The notes: generated from the sequence alone by a model not told the origin. 56,281 nucleotides of DNA from Oscillospiraceae bacterium (GCA_017559985.1 JAFYPW010000064.1:1-56281); one strand, 5' to 3'; positions 32,656 through 42,452 are shown, numbered from the stretch's first letter. Program-made: numbers and translations.

Positions 32656-32850
32656 TGTGTTTCACCTCCGTCTTTATTTAATGGAAAAACCCATGCGCTT
32701 TAAGACGCATGGGTTACAAATTACACAAAACAAATATGTTCCAATATAACTTGCCCTCGGCAGGCTCGCAAAGCGATTACGCAAAAGCACCTGCTGTCTT
32801 AAGACGCATATAGTATTTTACCAGATGTTGACTAAAAAGTCAAGAGAAAA
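32656..32850 (-). promoter_or_regulatory. rplJ (L10) leader with attenuator-type hairpin
   Basis: 195 bases between rplA and rplJ. It contains a perfect stem AACCCATGCG/CGCATGGGTT (32688-32697 with 32706-32715) followed on the minus strand by a T-run, just before the rplJ ribosome site. Upstream lie further complementary segments. Position and shape fit the L10 leader, where L10-L7/L12 binding represses its own operon. Confidence 0.65.
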
Positions 32851-33546
32851 TTAACCGAGTAATTTTGCAACGCTGACTTTGATACCCGGGCCCATTGTTG
32901 ATGTAACAACACAGGAGCGGATATAAGTACCCTTTGCAGCTGCCGGCTTCGCCTTAATGATAGCACCGACAATTGTGTTGAAGTTGTCGCAAAGCTTATC
33001 CTTGCCGAATGAAACCTTACCGATCGGGCAGTGGATAATGTTTGTCTTATCGAGACGGTACTCGATCTTACCTGCTTTAAGGTCTGCAATGGCCTGTGCA
33101 ACATCCAGTGTAACAGTTCCTGCCTTCGGAGTCGGCATAAGTCCCTTAGGACCTAGAACCTTACCGAGACGACCGACGAGACCCATCATATCGGGAGTTG
33201 CAACAACAACGTCAAAGTCGAAGAAGTTCTCACCTTGGATCTTTGCGAGAAGGTCCTCTGCACCTACAACGTCAGCACCTGCTTCCTCTGCCTCTTTTGC
33301 CTTGTCGCCCTTTGCGAATACTGCAACGCGAACTGTCTTACCTGTTCCGTGCGGAAGAACAACCGCACCGCGAACCTGCTGGTCAGCATGGCGAGAGTCA
33401 ACACCGAGCTTTACGTGAAGCTCAACTGTTTCGTCAAACTTTGCCTTGCCGCACTTTTCCATAATTTCAAATGCATCCTCAACTTCGTACTGTACTGCAC
33501 GGTCGATGAGTTTTGCACTTTCGATATACTTTTTTCCTCTTTGCAT
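32851..33546 (-). CDS. rplA: 50S ribosomal protein L1
   Basis: 231 residues. [17 protein letters not shown] start, [20 protein letters not shown], and the L1 signature around [23 protein letters not shown] at 33546 follows AAGGAGG; longer in-frame starts run through the leader hairpin. L1 forms the ribosomal L1 stalk and represses its own mRNA by binding a site that mimics its rRNA target. Confidence 0.97.
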   Translation of the reverse strand: MQRGKKYIESAKLIDRAVQYEVEDAFEIMEKCGKAKFDETVELHVKLGVDSRHADQQVRGAVVLPHGTGKTVRVAVFAKGDKAKEAEEAGADVVGAEDLLAKIQGENFFDFDVVVATPDMMGLVGRLGKVLGPKGLMPTPKAGTVTLDVAQAIADLKAGKIEYRLDKTNIIHCPIGKVSFGKDKLCDNFNTIVGAIIKAKPAAAKGTYIRSCVVTSTMGPGIKVSVAKLLG

Positions 33547-33561
33547 TCTACTTTCCTCCTT

Positions 33562-33599
33562 GTGGTAGTTTTCGGACTTCTCTTTCAAAGCCCTCCCAC
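33562..33599 (-). promoter_or_regulatory. candidate L1-binding hairpin in the rplA leader
   Basis: Minus-strand GTGGGAGGGCTTTG pairs through GTGG/CCAC and GGGCTT/AAGTCC, closing just before the rplA ribosome site. This GTGGGAGG...ACCAC pattern is a typical L1 mRNA target. It implies translational self-control by L1. Confidence 0.55.
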
Positions 33600-33637
33600 G
33601 TAAGTACAACGGTTTTTACCGTGTTTGTTGGTTTCGA

Positions 33638-34063
33638 TTATTCTTCAACCGTAACGCCCATGCTGCGGCAAGTACCTGCAATCATGCTCATTGCAGTTTC
33701 TACTGTTGCAGCATTAAGGTCGGGAGCTTTGAGCTCTGCAATCTTTTTGAGGTCTTCCTTGCTTATTTTAGCAACCTTTGTCTTGTTCGGAACACCTGAG
33801 CCGCTCTCGATCTTGCAAGCCTTTTTAATAAGCACTGATGCCGGCGGTGTCTTTGTGATGAACGAGAATGAGCGGTCTGCGTAAACCGTGATAACAACCG
33901 GGATTACGAGTCCGATGTCGTTCTTTGTGCGCTCGTTGAATTCCTTTGTGAACTGAACGATATTAACACCGTGCTGACCGAGTGCCGGACCAACAGGCGG
34001 CGCCGGAGTTGCCTTGCCTGCCGGAATCTGAAGCTTAATAAATCCTACTACTTTCTGTGCCAT
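33638..34063 (-). CDS. rplK: 50S ribosomal protein L11
   Basis: 141 residues, full length. [20 protein letters not shown] near the N-terminus and AGTCRSMGV near the C-terminus are the family signatures. L11 is part of the GTPase-associated centre and needed for the stringent response. AAGGAGG precedes the ATG. Confidence 0.98.
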   Translation of the reverse strand: MAQKVVGFIKLQIPAGKATPAPPVGPALGQHGVNIVQFTKEFNERTKNDIGLVIPVVITVYADRSFSFITKTPPASVLIKKACKIESGSGVPNKTKVAKISKEDLKKIAELKAPDLNAATVETAMSMIAGTCRSMGVTVEE

Positions 34064-34228
34064 GATATCGCACCTCCTTAATAAAATGTGGTAAATGGCG
34101 GCACACCTTGCACCGCGAGATTAAGAAGCCTCTCTCGCTTTATGTGCGGGTACCTCCCACGTCGGACGGACCCCCGCCCGAAGTTATGCTAAAAGCGCTT
34201 TTGCGCCCGCATGCAAAAAACTTGCCAG
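34064..34228 (-). promoter_or_regulatory. rplK leader with GTGGGAGG hairpin
   Basis: 165-base spacer between nusG and rplK. It contains the stem GCGAGA/TCTCGC (34115-34120 with 34133-34138) and a minus-strand GTGGGAGGTACCCGCAC hairpin (34144-34160) like the L1 target in the rplA leader. It probably carries L1/L11 autoregulation. No separate gene is seen. Confidence 0.55.
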
Positions 34229-34756
34229 TTAATCTTCGTTAACCGGCTCTACCTGATCCGGTTCAAGCTCAACCGGAGTTTCTCTGCCGAACATTGAAAC
34301 GATAACGCGGATCTTGTTCTTATCAAGCGCGATTTCGTCAACAACACCGACAAAGTCTTCAAGCGCACCGTCAATAATCTTGACGTTGTCACCGACTTTA
34401 TAGTCGATAACAAGCTCGTGCTTCTCAACGCCGAGGTTTGCAACCTCTTCGTCAGAAAGCGGAACAGGCTTGCTGGCAGGACCGACAAAACCCGTAACGC
34501 CGCGAGTGTTTCTCACAACGTGCCAGCTTTCGTCCGTCATAACCATCTTAACCAGAACATAACCCGGAAAAATCTTACGCTCTGTCTCCTTGCGCTTACC
34601 GTCCTTGACTTCAACGACGGTTTCCACAGGAACATTGACAGCGTGGATAAGGTCATGCAGTTTTCTGTTCTCTACCGCTTTTTCAATTGTTGCGGCTACT
34701 TTGTTTTCATAGCCCGAGTATGTGTGAATAACATACCATTTTGCGTTTCCCGCCAT
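34229..34756 (-). CDS. nusG: transcription elongation/termination factor NusG
   Basis: 175 residues. NGN domain (AKWYVIHTYSGYENKVAATI, FPGYVLVKMVMTDESWHVVR, TRGVTGFVG) and C-terminal KOW domain (YKVGDNVKIIDGALEDFVGV). It binds RNA polymerase and links transcription with termination or translation. It follows secE by 15 bases. Confidence 0.98.
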   Translation of the reverse strand: MAGNAKWYVIHTYSGYENKVAATIEKAVENRKLHDLIHAVNVPVETVVEVKDGKRKETERKIFPGYVLVKMVMTDESWHVVRNTRGVTGFVGPASKPVPLSDEEVANLGVEKHELVIDYKVGDNVKIIDGALEDFVGVVDEIALDKNKIRVIVSMFGRETPVELEPDQVEPVNED

Positions 34757-34771
34757 CTTGCGCCTCCGTAA

Positions 34772-34972
34772 TTATATATTGAGGAGAAGCGCAACTCCGG
34801 AATTGAGCAAAGCATCCATAACACCTGTGATAATCGCAAAGATAGCGCAAACTATCAAAACGATAAGAGTGTTCTTATAGACTTCTTTACCGGTCGGCCA
34901 AACGACCTTTTTGAGTTCGCTCTTCATTTCGCGGAACCATGCCGCGATGCTGCGTCTCTTTTTCTCTGCCAT
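34772..34972 (-). CDS. secE: preprotein translocase subunit SecE
   Basis: 66 residues: basic N-terminus, amphipathic helix WFREMKSELKKVVWPTGKEV (the SecE signature), then one transmembrane helix. It is the small essential subunit of the SecYEG channel. I use ATG at 34972; GTG at 34984, four codons upstream, has an equally plausible ribosome site. Confidence 0.95.
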   Translation of the reverse strand: MAEKKRRSIAAWFREMKSELKKVVWPTGKEVYKNTLIVLIVCAIFAIITGVMDALLNSGVALLLNI

Positions 34973-35019
34973 TTTTCGGCACACCCTTTCCTTAGTGATT
35001 TACTGAAGAAAAACTGAAA

Positions 35020-35169
35020 TTACTTTGTTTCTCTGTGAAGAGTATGCTTGCGGCAGAACGGGCAGTGTTTGTTGAGCTCGAGTCTGTCCGGAGTGTTTTT
35101 CTTTTCCTTCATTGTGTCGTAGTTTCTGCGCTTGCATTCTGTGCAAACGAGTGTGATTTTTGTTCTCAT
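35020..35169 (-). CDS. rpmG: 50S ribosomal protein L33
   Basis: 49 residues starting [19 protein letters not shown], with two CxxC zinc-binding pairs (CTEC, CPFC), so the zinc-containing form. ATG at 35169 has GGAGG 9 bases upstream. First gene of the rpmG-secE-nusG-rplK-rplA-rplJ-rplL block, the standard order. Confidence 0.97.
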   Translation of the reverse strand: MRTKITLVCTECKRRNYDTMKEKKNTPDRLELNKHCPFCRKHTLHRETK

Positions 35170-35306
35170 AATTTTCGGCCTCCAAAGAATATTTTGCCTC
35201 CCTGACAGCCTTGCGGCTTCGCGGAAACTTTTGTTTCTCCCGCGTAGGTTTAAAAACGAAACCCGAAAAAAGGGCACGAAAAATAAACCTTTCACAGGTA
35301 ATAATG

Positions 35307-35336
35307 ATTGTACCACAAAAAGTGGCATCAGGTCAA
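35307..35336 (-). promoter_or_regulatory. promoter of the rpmG-secE-nusG-ribosomal protein operon
   Basis: Minus-strand TTGACC (35331-35336), spacer 18, TACAAT (35307-35312). The leader of about 130 bases before rpmG contains short GC-rich hairpins (around 35207-35225). Confidence 0.7.
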
Positions 35337-35362
35337 GTCCTTTTTTTATTTTTTTTGTTTTT

Positions 35363-37273
35363 TTATTCCAGTTCAAACAAACCGGTATAAAGCTGATAAT
35401 ATCTTCCCTCTTCCTTTATGAGGTCGTCATGGCTTCCCCGCTCTATAATGCTGCCATTCTCAAGGACCATTATGGCTTTTGCATTACGGACGGTTGAAAG
35501 TCTGTGTGCTATGACAAAAACCGTTCTCCCCTCCATAAGAGTATCCATGCCTTTTTCCACAAGCGCTTCCGTTCTTGTATCGATAGAGCTTGTCGCCTCG
35601 TCAAGGATGAGCACGGGCGGATCCGCAACGGCGGCACGGGCTATTGCAATAAGCTGGCGCTGTCCCTGGCTTAAATTTACGCCGTCGGAAGTGAGCACCG
35701 TATCGTAGCCGTCGGGAAGATGTGTGATAAACGTGTGTGCGTTTGCAAGCTTTGCCGCACGGATGACATCCTCGTCCGTTGCATCAAGCCTTCCGTAACG
35801 GATGTTATCTGCAACAGTGCCGGTAAACAGGTGTGTATCCTGCAACACCATTCCTAGAGATCGGCGAAGGTCATTCTTTCTTATATCCTTTATATTTATG
35901 CCGTCATAAGTTATATTTCCTTCCGTCACGTCATAAAAACGGTTTATCAGATTTGTTACAGTAGTCTTTCCCGCTCCCGTGGAGCCGACAAAGGCAATCT
36001 TCTGACCGGGCTTTGCATACAGAGAAATATCATTGAGTACGGTCTTTTCTTCATTGTATCCGAAGGTTACATTTTCAAACCTGACATCTCCTCGAAGCTC
36101 GGTATATGAAAAACCGCCTTTTTCGCAGGGGATTTTCCACGCCCAGATGCCCGTGCGTCCGTCACTCTCGCACAAAGAACCGTCTTCTCCCCGCTCTGCG
36201 CAAACGAGCGTTACAGTTCCGTCATCATGCTCGGGTTCTTCGTCGATAAGCTCAAAAATCCGTTCTGCACCCGCAAGGGCATTGAGTATTGAATTGAATA
36301 CCTGTGAAATCTGCGTTATCGGCTGAAAAAAGATCTGTGTTGACTGCAAAAACGCCGCAACCGTTCCTATATCCAGAACCCCGATTACCGCGAGAGTTGC
36401 GCCGAACGCCGCAGTTATTGCGTAATTGAGGTGAGAAAAGTTATTCGTGACAGGTCCCATAATGCTTGCAAATGTATTTGCATTTGACGCCGCGTCAAAA
36501 AGCGCTTCGTTGATTTCAGAAAACCTTTTCTTTGACTTTTCCTCATGGCAGAAAACCTTTACAACCTTCTGCCCTTCTATCATTTCTTCAATGTAACCGT
36601 TTACCGCACCGATTGCTTTTTGCTGTCTCTTGAAATACTTCGCACTCTGCCCGCCTATCTTTTTTGTTGCAAAAACGATTATGCCTATCATCGCAACCAT
36701 AACAAGAGTGAGATACGGACTGAGAATACACATAAGTGTAAACACACCGACAATCATTATAGCAGATGAAAAAATCTGTGGTATGCCCTGGCTGAGCATT
36801 TCGCGCAAGGTGTCCGTATCGTTTGTAAACCGGCTCATAATTTCGCCGTGTGTATGCGTGTCATAATATTTCACGGAAAGTTTCTGGAGCTTTGTGAACA
36901 TATCCACACGGATTTTACGCATAGTCTCCGTTGAAATTGTCATCATCAACCTGCTGTAAAGATATGCCCCCGCAACTCCCAAAAGCTTCACAAGCGCAAG
37001 AATTGCAATCTGCAACACAAAGAAACGTACATCAAACGCGCCCTTTGCAATTCCCTCTTCAATCGAATTCACAATCGGTTTTAAGAGATACGTTCCGCCG
37101 ACCGAGGAAAGAGAGTTAAGGATAATGCCAACAAAAACAAGAAGGAGCAGGATTTTTTGTCCGTTCATATAGCTGAGTATTCTGAGTGCGGTGCGCGCCG
37201 CGTTTTTAGGCTTTTGTATACCACGCATACCACGCATTCCGCGCGGTCCTCCTTCCGGTCTTCCTCCCGCCAT
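35363..37273 (-). CDS. heterodimeric ABC exporter, subunit with canonical Walker B
   Basis: 636 residues. Six-helix membrane domain (about residues 50-340), then a 40-residue insert before the nucleotide-binding domain. Walker A is [15 protein letters not shown], Walker B is LILDEATSS with the catalytic Glu, and the signature is LSQGQRQL, a degenerate form of LSGGQ. Gly/Arg/Met-rich N-terminus. It pairs with the gene upstream (one base apart). In such heterodimers one ATP site is non-catalytic; here this subunit supplies the catalytic Glu. ATG at 37273 with GGAG at 4 bases. Substrate unknown (drug, lipid or peptide). Confidence 0.92.
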   Translation of the reverse strand: MAGGRPEGGPRGMRGMRGIQKPKNAARTALRILSYMNGQKILLLLVFVGIILNSLSSVGGTYLLKPIVNSIEEGIAKGAFDVRFFVLQIAILALVKLLGVAGAYLYSRLMMTISTETMRKIRVDMFTKLQKLSVKYYDTHTHGEIMSRFTNDTDTLREMLSQGIPQIFSSAIMIVGVFTLMCILSPYLTLVMVAMIGIIVFATKKIGGQSAKYFKRQQKAIGAVNGYIEEMIEGQKVVKVFCHEEKSKKRFSEINEALFDAASNANTFASIMGPVTNNFSHLNYAITAAFGATLAVIGVLDIGTVAAFLQSTQIFFQPITQISQVFNSILNALAGAERIFELIDEEPEHDDGTVTLVCAERGEDGSLCESDGRTGIWAWKIPCEKGGFSYTELRGDVRFENVTFGYNEEKTVLNDISLYAKPGQKIAFVGSTGAGKTTVTNLINRFYDVTEGNITYDGINIKDIRKNDLRRSLGMVLQDTHLFTGTVADNIRYGRLDATDEDVIRAAKLANAHTFITHLPDGYDTVLTSDGVNLSQGQRQLIAIARAAVADPPVLILDEATSSIDTRTEALVEKGMDTLMEGRTVFVIAHRLSTVRNAKAIMVLENGSIIERGSHDDLIKEEGRYYQLYTGLFELE

Positions 37274-37274
37274 A

Positions 37275-38999
37275 CTACTCCACCACCTTCTGTTGTGACT
37301 CACAAATTTCGCGGTATATTTCATTGGATGCCGCAAGCTCTTCGTGAGTGCCTATTGCATTTACTTTACCATCGTCAAGAACGATTATTCTGTCAGCATC
37401 GCTGACGGAAGAAACGCGTTGGGCAATAATGAGCTTCGTTACGCCGGGAAGTTCCTTTCTGAATGCCTCGCGAATCATTTTATCGGTAGCTGTATCAACA
37501 GCGCTTGTGCTGTCGTCGAGAATAATAATTTTCGGGTTTTTCAGAAGTGCACGGGCAATGCACACGCGCTGTTTCTGTCCGCCCGAGAGATTTACTCCAC
37601 TCTGCCCGAGCACGGTATTATACCCATCCGGGAAGGATGTTATAAACTGATGCGCCGCAGCGAAGCGGCAGGCTTTTTCTATCTCCTCTTCACTTGCAGT
37701 TTCATTGCCCCAGCGAAGATTTTCAAGAATTGTACCGGAAAAGAGGACGTTGTTCTGAAGCACCATCGCAACCGAATCGCGAAGTGTCCGGAGATTATAC
37801 TCCCGAACATCGCAACCTCCGACGGAAACACTTCCTCCCGTAACATCGTAAAGACGCGGGATAAGCTGAACCAGCGAGGTCTTCCCCGAACCTGTTCCGC
37901 CGAGAATACCGATAGTTTCTCCCGGGTTTATTTTAAAAGAGATGTCGCGAAGAGCTTCCGAAGATGCACCTTTTCCGTAAGAAAAGCTTACCTTGTCAAA
38001 TACAATCTCACCATTCGTTACTTCCTTCTTTCCTTCCGGATTGTTTTTTATATCAATCTCCTCATCAAGCACTTCGCATATTCGTGCGATTGATGCGCGG
38101 GACATAACAATACTTACAAAGCACATCGAAAGTCCCATAAGAGAAGTAAGTGTCTGGCTTATATAGCTCATAAAACTTATAAGTTCTCCCGTTTCCATAC
38201 CGCCGACCGAGACGAGATTTCCGCCCGACCAGAGAACTATTATGCTGCACACTGCCATCACAAGCTGCATTATCGGCATATTGAGAATAAGAAGCTTTTC
38301 CGCTCTGCGTTGTGCGTTGCAGACCTTTTCTGCCGCCTCTGCAAACTTCTCATCTTCGTACTCGCCTCTGTCATACGCCTTCACAACACGAATGGCAACG
38401 AGGTTTTCCTGGACAGAAGAGTTCATCTTATCATATTTCTTAAACATCTGCTTGAATCTCGGAAAAGCGTTTGAAGAAATCAGAACAAGCGATATCGCAA
38501 GAACAGGAACCGCAAAAAGAAGCACGCGCGCAAGTCTTGCGTTTATGGAAAAGGCAACAACCGCCGCAGAAACAAGCATTACGGGCGAGCGCACCATCAT
38601 ACGTATAGACATCATAAACGCATGCTGAACGAATGTAACGTCAGTCGTAAGTCTTGTCACAAGAGAGCCGGTTGAAAATTTATCAACATTTGCAAAAGAA
38701 AAGTCCTGTATTTTGTCAAAGAGCTTTTTTCTGATATTCTTCGCAAAGCCCGTTGCCGCAACAGAAGCATACCTTCCCGAGAGTATGCCGAACAGCATCG
38801 AAAAGATTGACATAACCACCATCAGTCCGCCAACCTTTGCGATGTGCAACACTCCCATATTCTGTTTTATGCCGACATCTATGATATTTGCCATAAGGAG
38901 CGGAATGAAGATTTCAAGAATTACTTCACAAGTTATAAAAAGCGGCGACAAAAACGCAGGCAGCTTATATTTGCCGACACAGCCAAGAAGCTTTTTCAC
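37275..38999 (-). CDS. heterodimeric ABC exporter, subunit with degenerate Walker B
   Basis: 574 residues, membrane domain plus nucleotide-binding domain. Walker A is LGGTGSGKTSLVQLI, signature LSGGQKQR is canonical, but Walker B reads IIILDDSTSAVD, with Asp where the catalytic Glu belongs. The partner shows the opposite pattern, so the pair forms one active and one degenerate ATP site as in TM287/288-type exporters. GTG start at 38999 after GGGAGG. It has its own promoter; the pair ends with a T-rich stretch near 35340-35360. Confidence 0.92.
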   Translation of the reverse strand: MKKLLGCVGKYKLPAFLSPLFITCEVILEIFIPLLMANIIDVGIKQNMGVLHIAKVGGLMVVMSIFSMLFGILSGRYASVAATGFAKNIRKKLFDKIQDFSFANVDKFSTGSLVTRLTTDVTFVQHAFMMSIRMMVRSPVMLVSAAVVAFSINARLARVLLFAVPVLAISLVLISSNAFPRFKQMFKKYDKMNSSVQENLVAIRVVKAYDRGEYEDEKFAEAAEKVCNAQRRAEKLLILNMPIMQLVMAVCSIIVLWSGGNLVSVGGMETGELISFMSYISQTLTSLMGLSMCFVSIVMSRASIARICEVLDEEIDIKNNPEGKKEVTNGEIVFDKVSFSYGKGASSEALRDISFKINPGETIGILGGTGSGKTSLVQLIPRLYDVTGGSVSVGGCDVREYNLRTLRDSVAMVLQNNVLFSGTILENLRWGNETASEEEIEKACRFAAAHQFITSFPDGYNTVLGQSGVNLSGGQKQRVCIARALLKNPKIIILDDSTSAVDTATDKMIREAFRKELPGVTKLIIAQRVSSVSDADRIIVLDDGKVNAIGTHEELAASNEIYREICESQQKVVE

Positions 39000-39042
39000 G
39001 CTCTCTTTCCTCCCTGATTACAATAACAGTCTTATATAAAAT

Positions 39043-39071
39043 ATTTTATTACCTATTTTTTATAAAGTCAA
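39043..39071 (-). promoter_or_regulatory. promoter of the ABC exporter pair
   Basis: Minus-strand TTGACT (39066-39071), spacer 17, TAAAAT (39043-39048). Confidence 0.55.
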
Positions 39072-39106
39072 CCAACGGCGCGCAAATTTACAGTTTGTTA
39101 ATTAAA

Positions 39107-39131
39107 AAAGGCAGTGCTTTGCACTGCCTTT
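39107..39131 (-). terminator. terminator after the Asp:Ala-exchanger-family gene
   Basis: Stem AAAGGCAGTGC/GCACTGCCTTT (39107-39117 with 39121-39131), loop TTT, followed by a T-run on the minus strand. Confidence 0.9.
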
Positions 39132-39144
39132 ATCTTTGGTTTGA

Positions 39145-40404
39145 TTAGAAGAGCAAGATGAGGAACTGCGATACGAGAACAACCGCGATAAGCGCAATCG
39201 GGTATGTTGCCGCATATGCTGCTGCAACATCTTCCGTGCCTGCTGTTCCGATAAGCGTACCAAGTGCCGGAGTGCTCGTCATACCGCCGGTAAGAGAACC
39301 GAGGTTGTTGAGAAGGCTGAGTCTGAGCACATACTTTGCAAAGAGATAGCCCACTATCATCGGGAATATTGTCATAATTACGCCGTAAACAAAATACATA
39401 GCGTCAAAGTTTGCAACGAAGTCTGCACCACCCGGGATACCTGCACCTACAAGGAAGAGAACAAGACCGAGCTCACGGAAGAGCTGCAACGTTGACTTTT
39501 CGGGCATAATGCTGATTTTGCCGAGTTTTCTGAAATGGCCGAAAATAAGTGAAGCAACCAGGCAACCACCTGTTGTTGTGAGAGAGAAGCATGTTCCCGA
39601 GAGACCTGCCGCACTGAGCGGAATCTTGACCTTGCCAAGGAAGATACCAAGAATTGCCGCAAGTGAGAATGCTGCAAGGCCGTGTCCGTCAAGCTCAAAG
39701 AGCTTTCCGGAAATCTGCTTCTTTGCTTCTTCCTCTGCGCTTCCTGCGATCTTTGCGCGCTCTTCTGCCATATTCGCCTTTGTGAGCTTCGGGATAAGCT
39801 GAACAAAAAGAACAACGCCGACAACGCCGAATATGTAAGCTATACCGTGGCCGACAGAAACAAGGCTTGTGTACTGTTCTGCAACAGTTGCCTTAGCTGC
39901 GGAGAATGCCGGAGTTGATGTGAGCGAGCCGGAAAGAAGACCGACTATCATAGCTGTAAACCCTTCGGATGTTTCGATTGTTGCGCCGTAGCCGAACACG
40001 CGGCCAAAGTAAATGCAAGCGATTGCAGAAACACCACCCGCAAGGATGATAATTAAACCGAGAAGAACATATGACTTAAAGTTTTTCTTCATATTGCCGA
40101 AGAACTTCGGACCTGCGATGAAACCAACTGATGTAACAAAAAGAATAAGACCAAGGGTTTCAACTATTTCCAAAGCTTTTTCAACAAAGCTTGTGCCTGT
40201 ACTGCCGAGCATAAGCTGACCTTCAAGCTGACCAAAGAAGATGGCACCGAAAACCAATGCAATGATAAATACGCCTGCATCACCAAGTGCAACACCCTTG
40301 ATTGTTATGCGACCGAGCGCATATCCCACAAAAAGGATTGCAAAAAGGCAGAACATAAAGAACGATATTCCCGTAACGGGAATTACCCCACCAAACAAGC
40401 TCAT
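39145..40404 (-). CDS. aspartate:alanine exchanger family (AspT/YidE-like) membrane carrier
   Basis: 419 residues with about 10-11 hydrophobic segments in two inverted halves. Each half has the family motif: GLLSGSLTSTPAFSAAK in the first, GSLTGGMTSTPALGTLIG in the second. The TrkA-C regulatory domains found in YidE and YbjL are missing; a soluble linker of about 40 residues (around 210-250) lies between the halves. Members include AspT, which exchanges aspartate for alanine to drive proton motive force, but most have unknown substrates. ATG follows GAAAGAGG. Confidence 0.85.
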   Translation of the reverse strand: MSLFGGVIPVTGISFFMFCLFAILFVGYALGRITIKGVALGDAGVFIIALVFGAIFFGQLEGQLMLGSTGTSFVEKALEIVETLGLILFVTSVGFIAGPKFFGNMKKNFKSYVLLGLIIILAGGVSAIACIYFGRVFGYGATIETSEGFTAMIVGLLSGSLTSTPAFSAAKATVAEQYTSLVSVGHGIAYIFGVVGVVLFVQLIPKLTKANMAEERAKIAGSAEEEAKKQISGKLFELDGHGLAAFSLAAILGIFLGKVKIPLSAAGLSGTCFSLTTTGGCLVASLIFGHFRKLGKISIMPEKSTLQLFRELGLVLFLVGAGIPGGADFVANFDAMYFVYGVIMTIFPMIVGYLFAKYVLRLSLLNNLGSLTGGMTSTPALGTLIGTAGTEDVAAAYAATYPIALIAVVLVSQFLILLF

Positions 40405-40433
40405 TTGAAAAAACCTCTTTCTTTTAAAAAATC

Positions 40434-40459
40434 ATTGGGGTATGTTTCCATACCCCAAT
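40434..40459 (-). terminator. hairpin with T-run between a promoter and the AspT-like gene
   Basis: Perfect 11-base stem ATTGGGGTATG/CATACCCCAAT (40434-40444 with 40449-40459) with a GAAA loop on the minus strand, then GATTTTTT. It can end the upstream TRAP transcript, and it also lies right after a good promoter, so it may attenuate the AspT-like gene. Confidence 0.7.
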
Positions 40460-40460
40460 A

Positions 40461-40489
40461 GTTATACCACAACAGAGTCTTATTGTCAA
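40461..40489 (-). promoter_or_regulatory. promoter of the AspT-like gene
   Basis: Minus-strand TTGACA (40484-40489), spacer 17, TATAAC (40461-40466). Transcription would start at or within the hairpin at 40434-40459. Confidence 0.6.
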
Positions 40490-40502
40490 TCGGATTTTTA
40501 CG

Positions 40503-42452
40503 TTATCTGACAAGTGTTGCGTTTTTTCTTGTGGCAAACTGAATGACTGCCACTATCGCAAAAAGAGCAAGTCCCGCAACGTCCGTAACTACTCCCGGAT
40601 AAATAAGCATAAGTCCGCCCACAAGGCTTAAAACTCTCTGATACCACGGCATATGATGCACAAGATATCCTTCAAGCGAAGCCGCGACAGCAAACATACC
40701 GGCAAGGGATGTGATGCTTATGAGAACAACCTCCCACACGCTTGTATCAACAAGGAGCATTGCGGGGTTAAGCGCAAATATATAAGGAACGATAAATGCG
40801 CCTATCGCAAGCTTGGTTGCCGTAATCGCAGTCTTCATCGGATTTGCCTGGGCAATTGCCGCACCGGCATATGCTGCAAGAGCAACAGGCGGGGTGAGGT
40901 CTGCCACAATTCCGAAATAGAAGACGAAGAAGTGTGCCGCAATCTGCGGAACACCCATTCGCACGAGAATCGGTGCGCAGGTAGCCGCCATAATGCAGTA
41001 GTTTGCAGTTGTCGGAACACCCATACCAAGAACTATGCAGCAAAGCATAGTGAGGAAGAGCGCGACAATTACCTGATTTCCTGCAAGCGCAACAATTCCG
41101 TTAATCATCGTGTTTGCAAGACCTGTCATTGTAATTGTTCCTGCAATGATTCCCGCAACGCCGCAGGCTGCTGCAACGGTAATCATACCCTGCCCGCCTG
41201 CTGCAAGTGCCTCAAAAATGCGTTTGGGAGTAATGCGGTTTCCTTTATTGAAAAGGCTTACTGCAATTGCGATTACAATAGCAATTGCTGCTGCATACTG
41301 AATGGAACGCTGGCTCGTTGCCACGAGATATATAAGAATGATAAGCGGCAGGAGAAGGTATGTCTTTTTAAGAAGCGTAAAAATACGCGGGAGTTCCTCT
41401 TTTGTAAGTCCTCGAAGTCCTTCTTTTTTTGCTTCAAGATGAACTGAGATGAATACACCTGCAAAGTAGAGAATCGCAGGAAGAATCGCTCTTACAACAA
41501 TGTTACTGTACGGAATACCCACGTAATCCGCCATGAGAAACGCTGCCGCACCCATAATAGGTGGCATAATCTGACCACCTGTTGATGCAGAAGCCTCTGT
41601 CGCCGCAGCAAACTCCGACTTATAGCCCGTCTTTTTCATGAGCGGGATTGTTACGGAACCCGAACCTACGGTATTTGCAACGGACGACCCCGAAACCATA
41701 CCCATAAGAGCACTCGCAACAACAGCGACCTTTGCAGGTCCGCCCGAGAAGCCGCCGACAATTGTGTTTGAGATTTTTATAAAGAAATCTGCAATACCCG
41801 TGCGTTCGAGAAACGCACCAAAGATAATGAAGACAACGATAAACTTTGAACAAACATTTATCGGTGTAGAGAGTATTCCTTCTTTTCCGTAGAAGAGATA
41901 ATGAACCGTATAATTAAGCTTGCCGGAAAGAGTCGGGTTAGAAAGACCGAACGTCAAAGCGTAGATAATAAAGCATCCCGCTACAATGACAATAGGAAGA
42001 CCTACGCTTCGTCTGCAAACCTCAATAAGGGATATTGTTCCCACTACGCCAATAAGAATCTGGTACCATTCAAAATTGCTCCCCTGCTGAATGATCGTCA
42101 TTGCATTTGCTGTATAATACAGAAAAGCGCCTGTCCCGCAAATCATAAGAACAATATCATACCAGGGCATAAAATTAACTTTCTGTGTTCCTTTTTTTGC
42201 AGGATATACAAGATATCCGAGCAAAACTATAAATGCAACAAAAGAGGTCAAGCGATACTCTTCAAGCCAGCTAGCAAACAGTGTGACATAAAGACAGAAG
42301 ATAGAGAATGCGGCAAGCACACAGTTGACAGCTACCTTTGACTTACCTTCCCAGATGCGGGTATTTGACTCCCTGTCAAACTTTTTCATTACGGATTCCA
42401 GATCCATCGGCGCCGAAACTTCTGCCGGTGCCTTTTTTCTGAAAAACGCCAT
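40503..42452 (-). CDS. TRAP transporter fused permease (4TM/12TM, TAXI type)
   Basis: 649 residues: a short cytoplasmic start, about four DctQ-like helices, then the DctM-like part with MGMVSGSSVANTVGSGSVTI, PLMKKTGYKSEFAAATEASA and GGQIMPPIMGAAAF. The fused small-large permease is characteristic of TRAP systems that use a TAXI binding protein, encoded just upstream. ATG at 42452 follows AAGGAGG; a longer frame has no better site. It takes up organic acids, perhaps glutamate or a dicarboxylate, with sodium (inference from family). Confidence 0.92.
   Translation of the reverse strand: MAFFRKKAPAEVSAPMDLESVMKKFDRESNTRIWEGKSKVAVNCVLAAFSIFCLYVTLFASWLEEYRLTSFVAFIVLLGYLVYPAKKGTQKVNFMPWYDIVLMICGTGAFLYYTANAMTIIQQGSNFEWYQILIGVVGTISLIEVCRRSVGLPIVIVAGCFIIYALTFGLSNPTLSGKLNYTVHYLFYGKEGILSTPINVCSKFIVVFIIFGAFLERTGIADFFIKISNTIVGGFSGGPAKVAVVASALMGMVSGSSVANTVGSGSVTIPLMKKTGYKSEFAAATEASASTGGQIMPPIMGAAAFLMADYVGIPYSNIVVRAILPAILYFAGVFISVHLEAKKEGLRGLTKEELPRIFTLLKKTYLLLPLIILIYLVATSQRSIQYAAAIAIVIAIAVSLFNKGNRITPKRIFEALAAGGQGMITVAAACGVAGIIAGTITMTGLANTMINGIVALAGNQVIVALFLTMLCCIVLGMGVPTTANYCIMAATCAPILVRMGVPQIAAHFFVFYFGIVADLTPPVALAAYAGAAIAQANPMKTAITATKLAIGAFIVPYIFALNPAMLLVDTSVWEVVLISITSLAGMFAVAASLEGYLVHHMPWYQRVLSLVGGLMLIYPGVVTDVAGLALFAIVAVIQFATRKNATLVR

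Noticed and set aside
34985..35019. tRNA-Trp between rpmG and secE, as seen in some bacteria
   Set aside because: The gap is only about 35-50 bases and has no cloverleaf.
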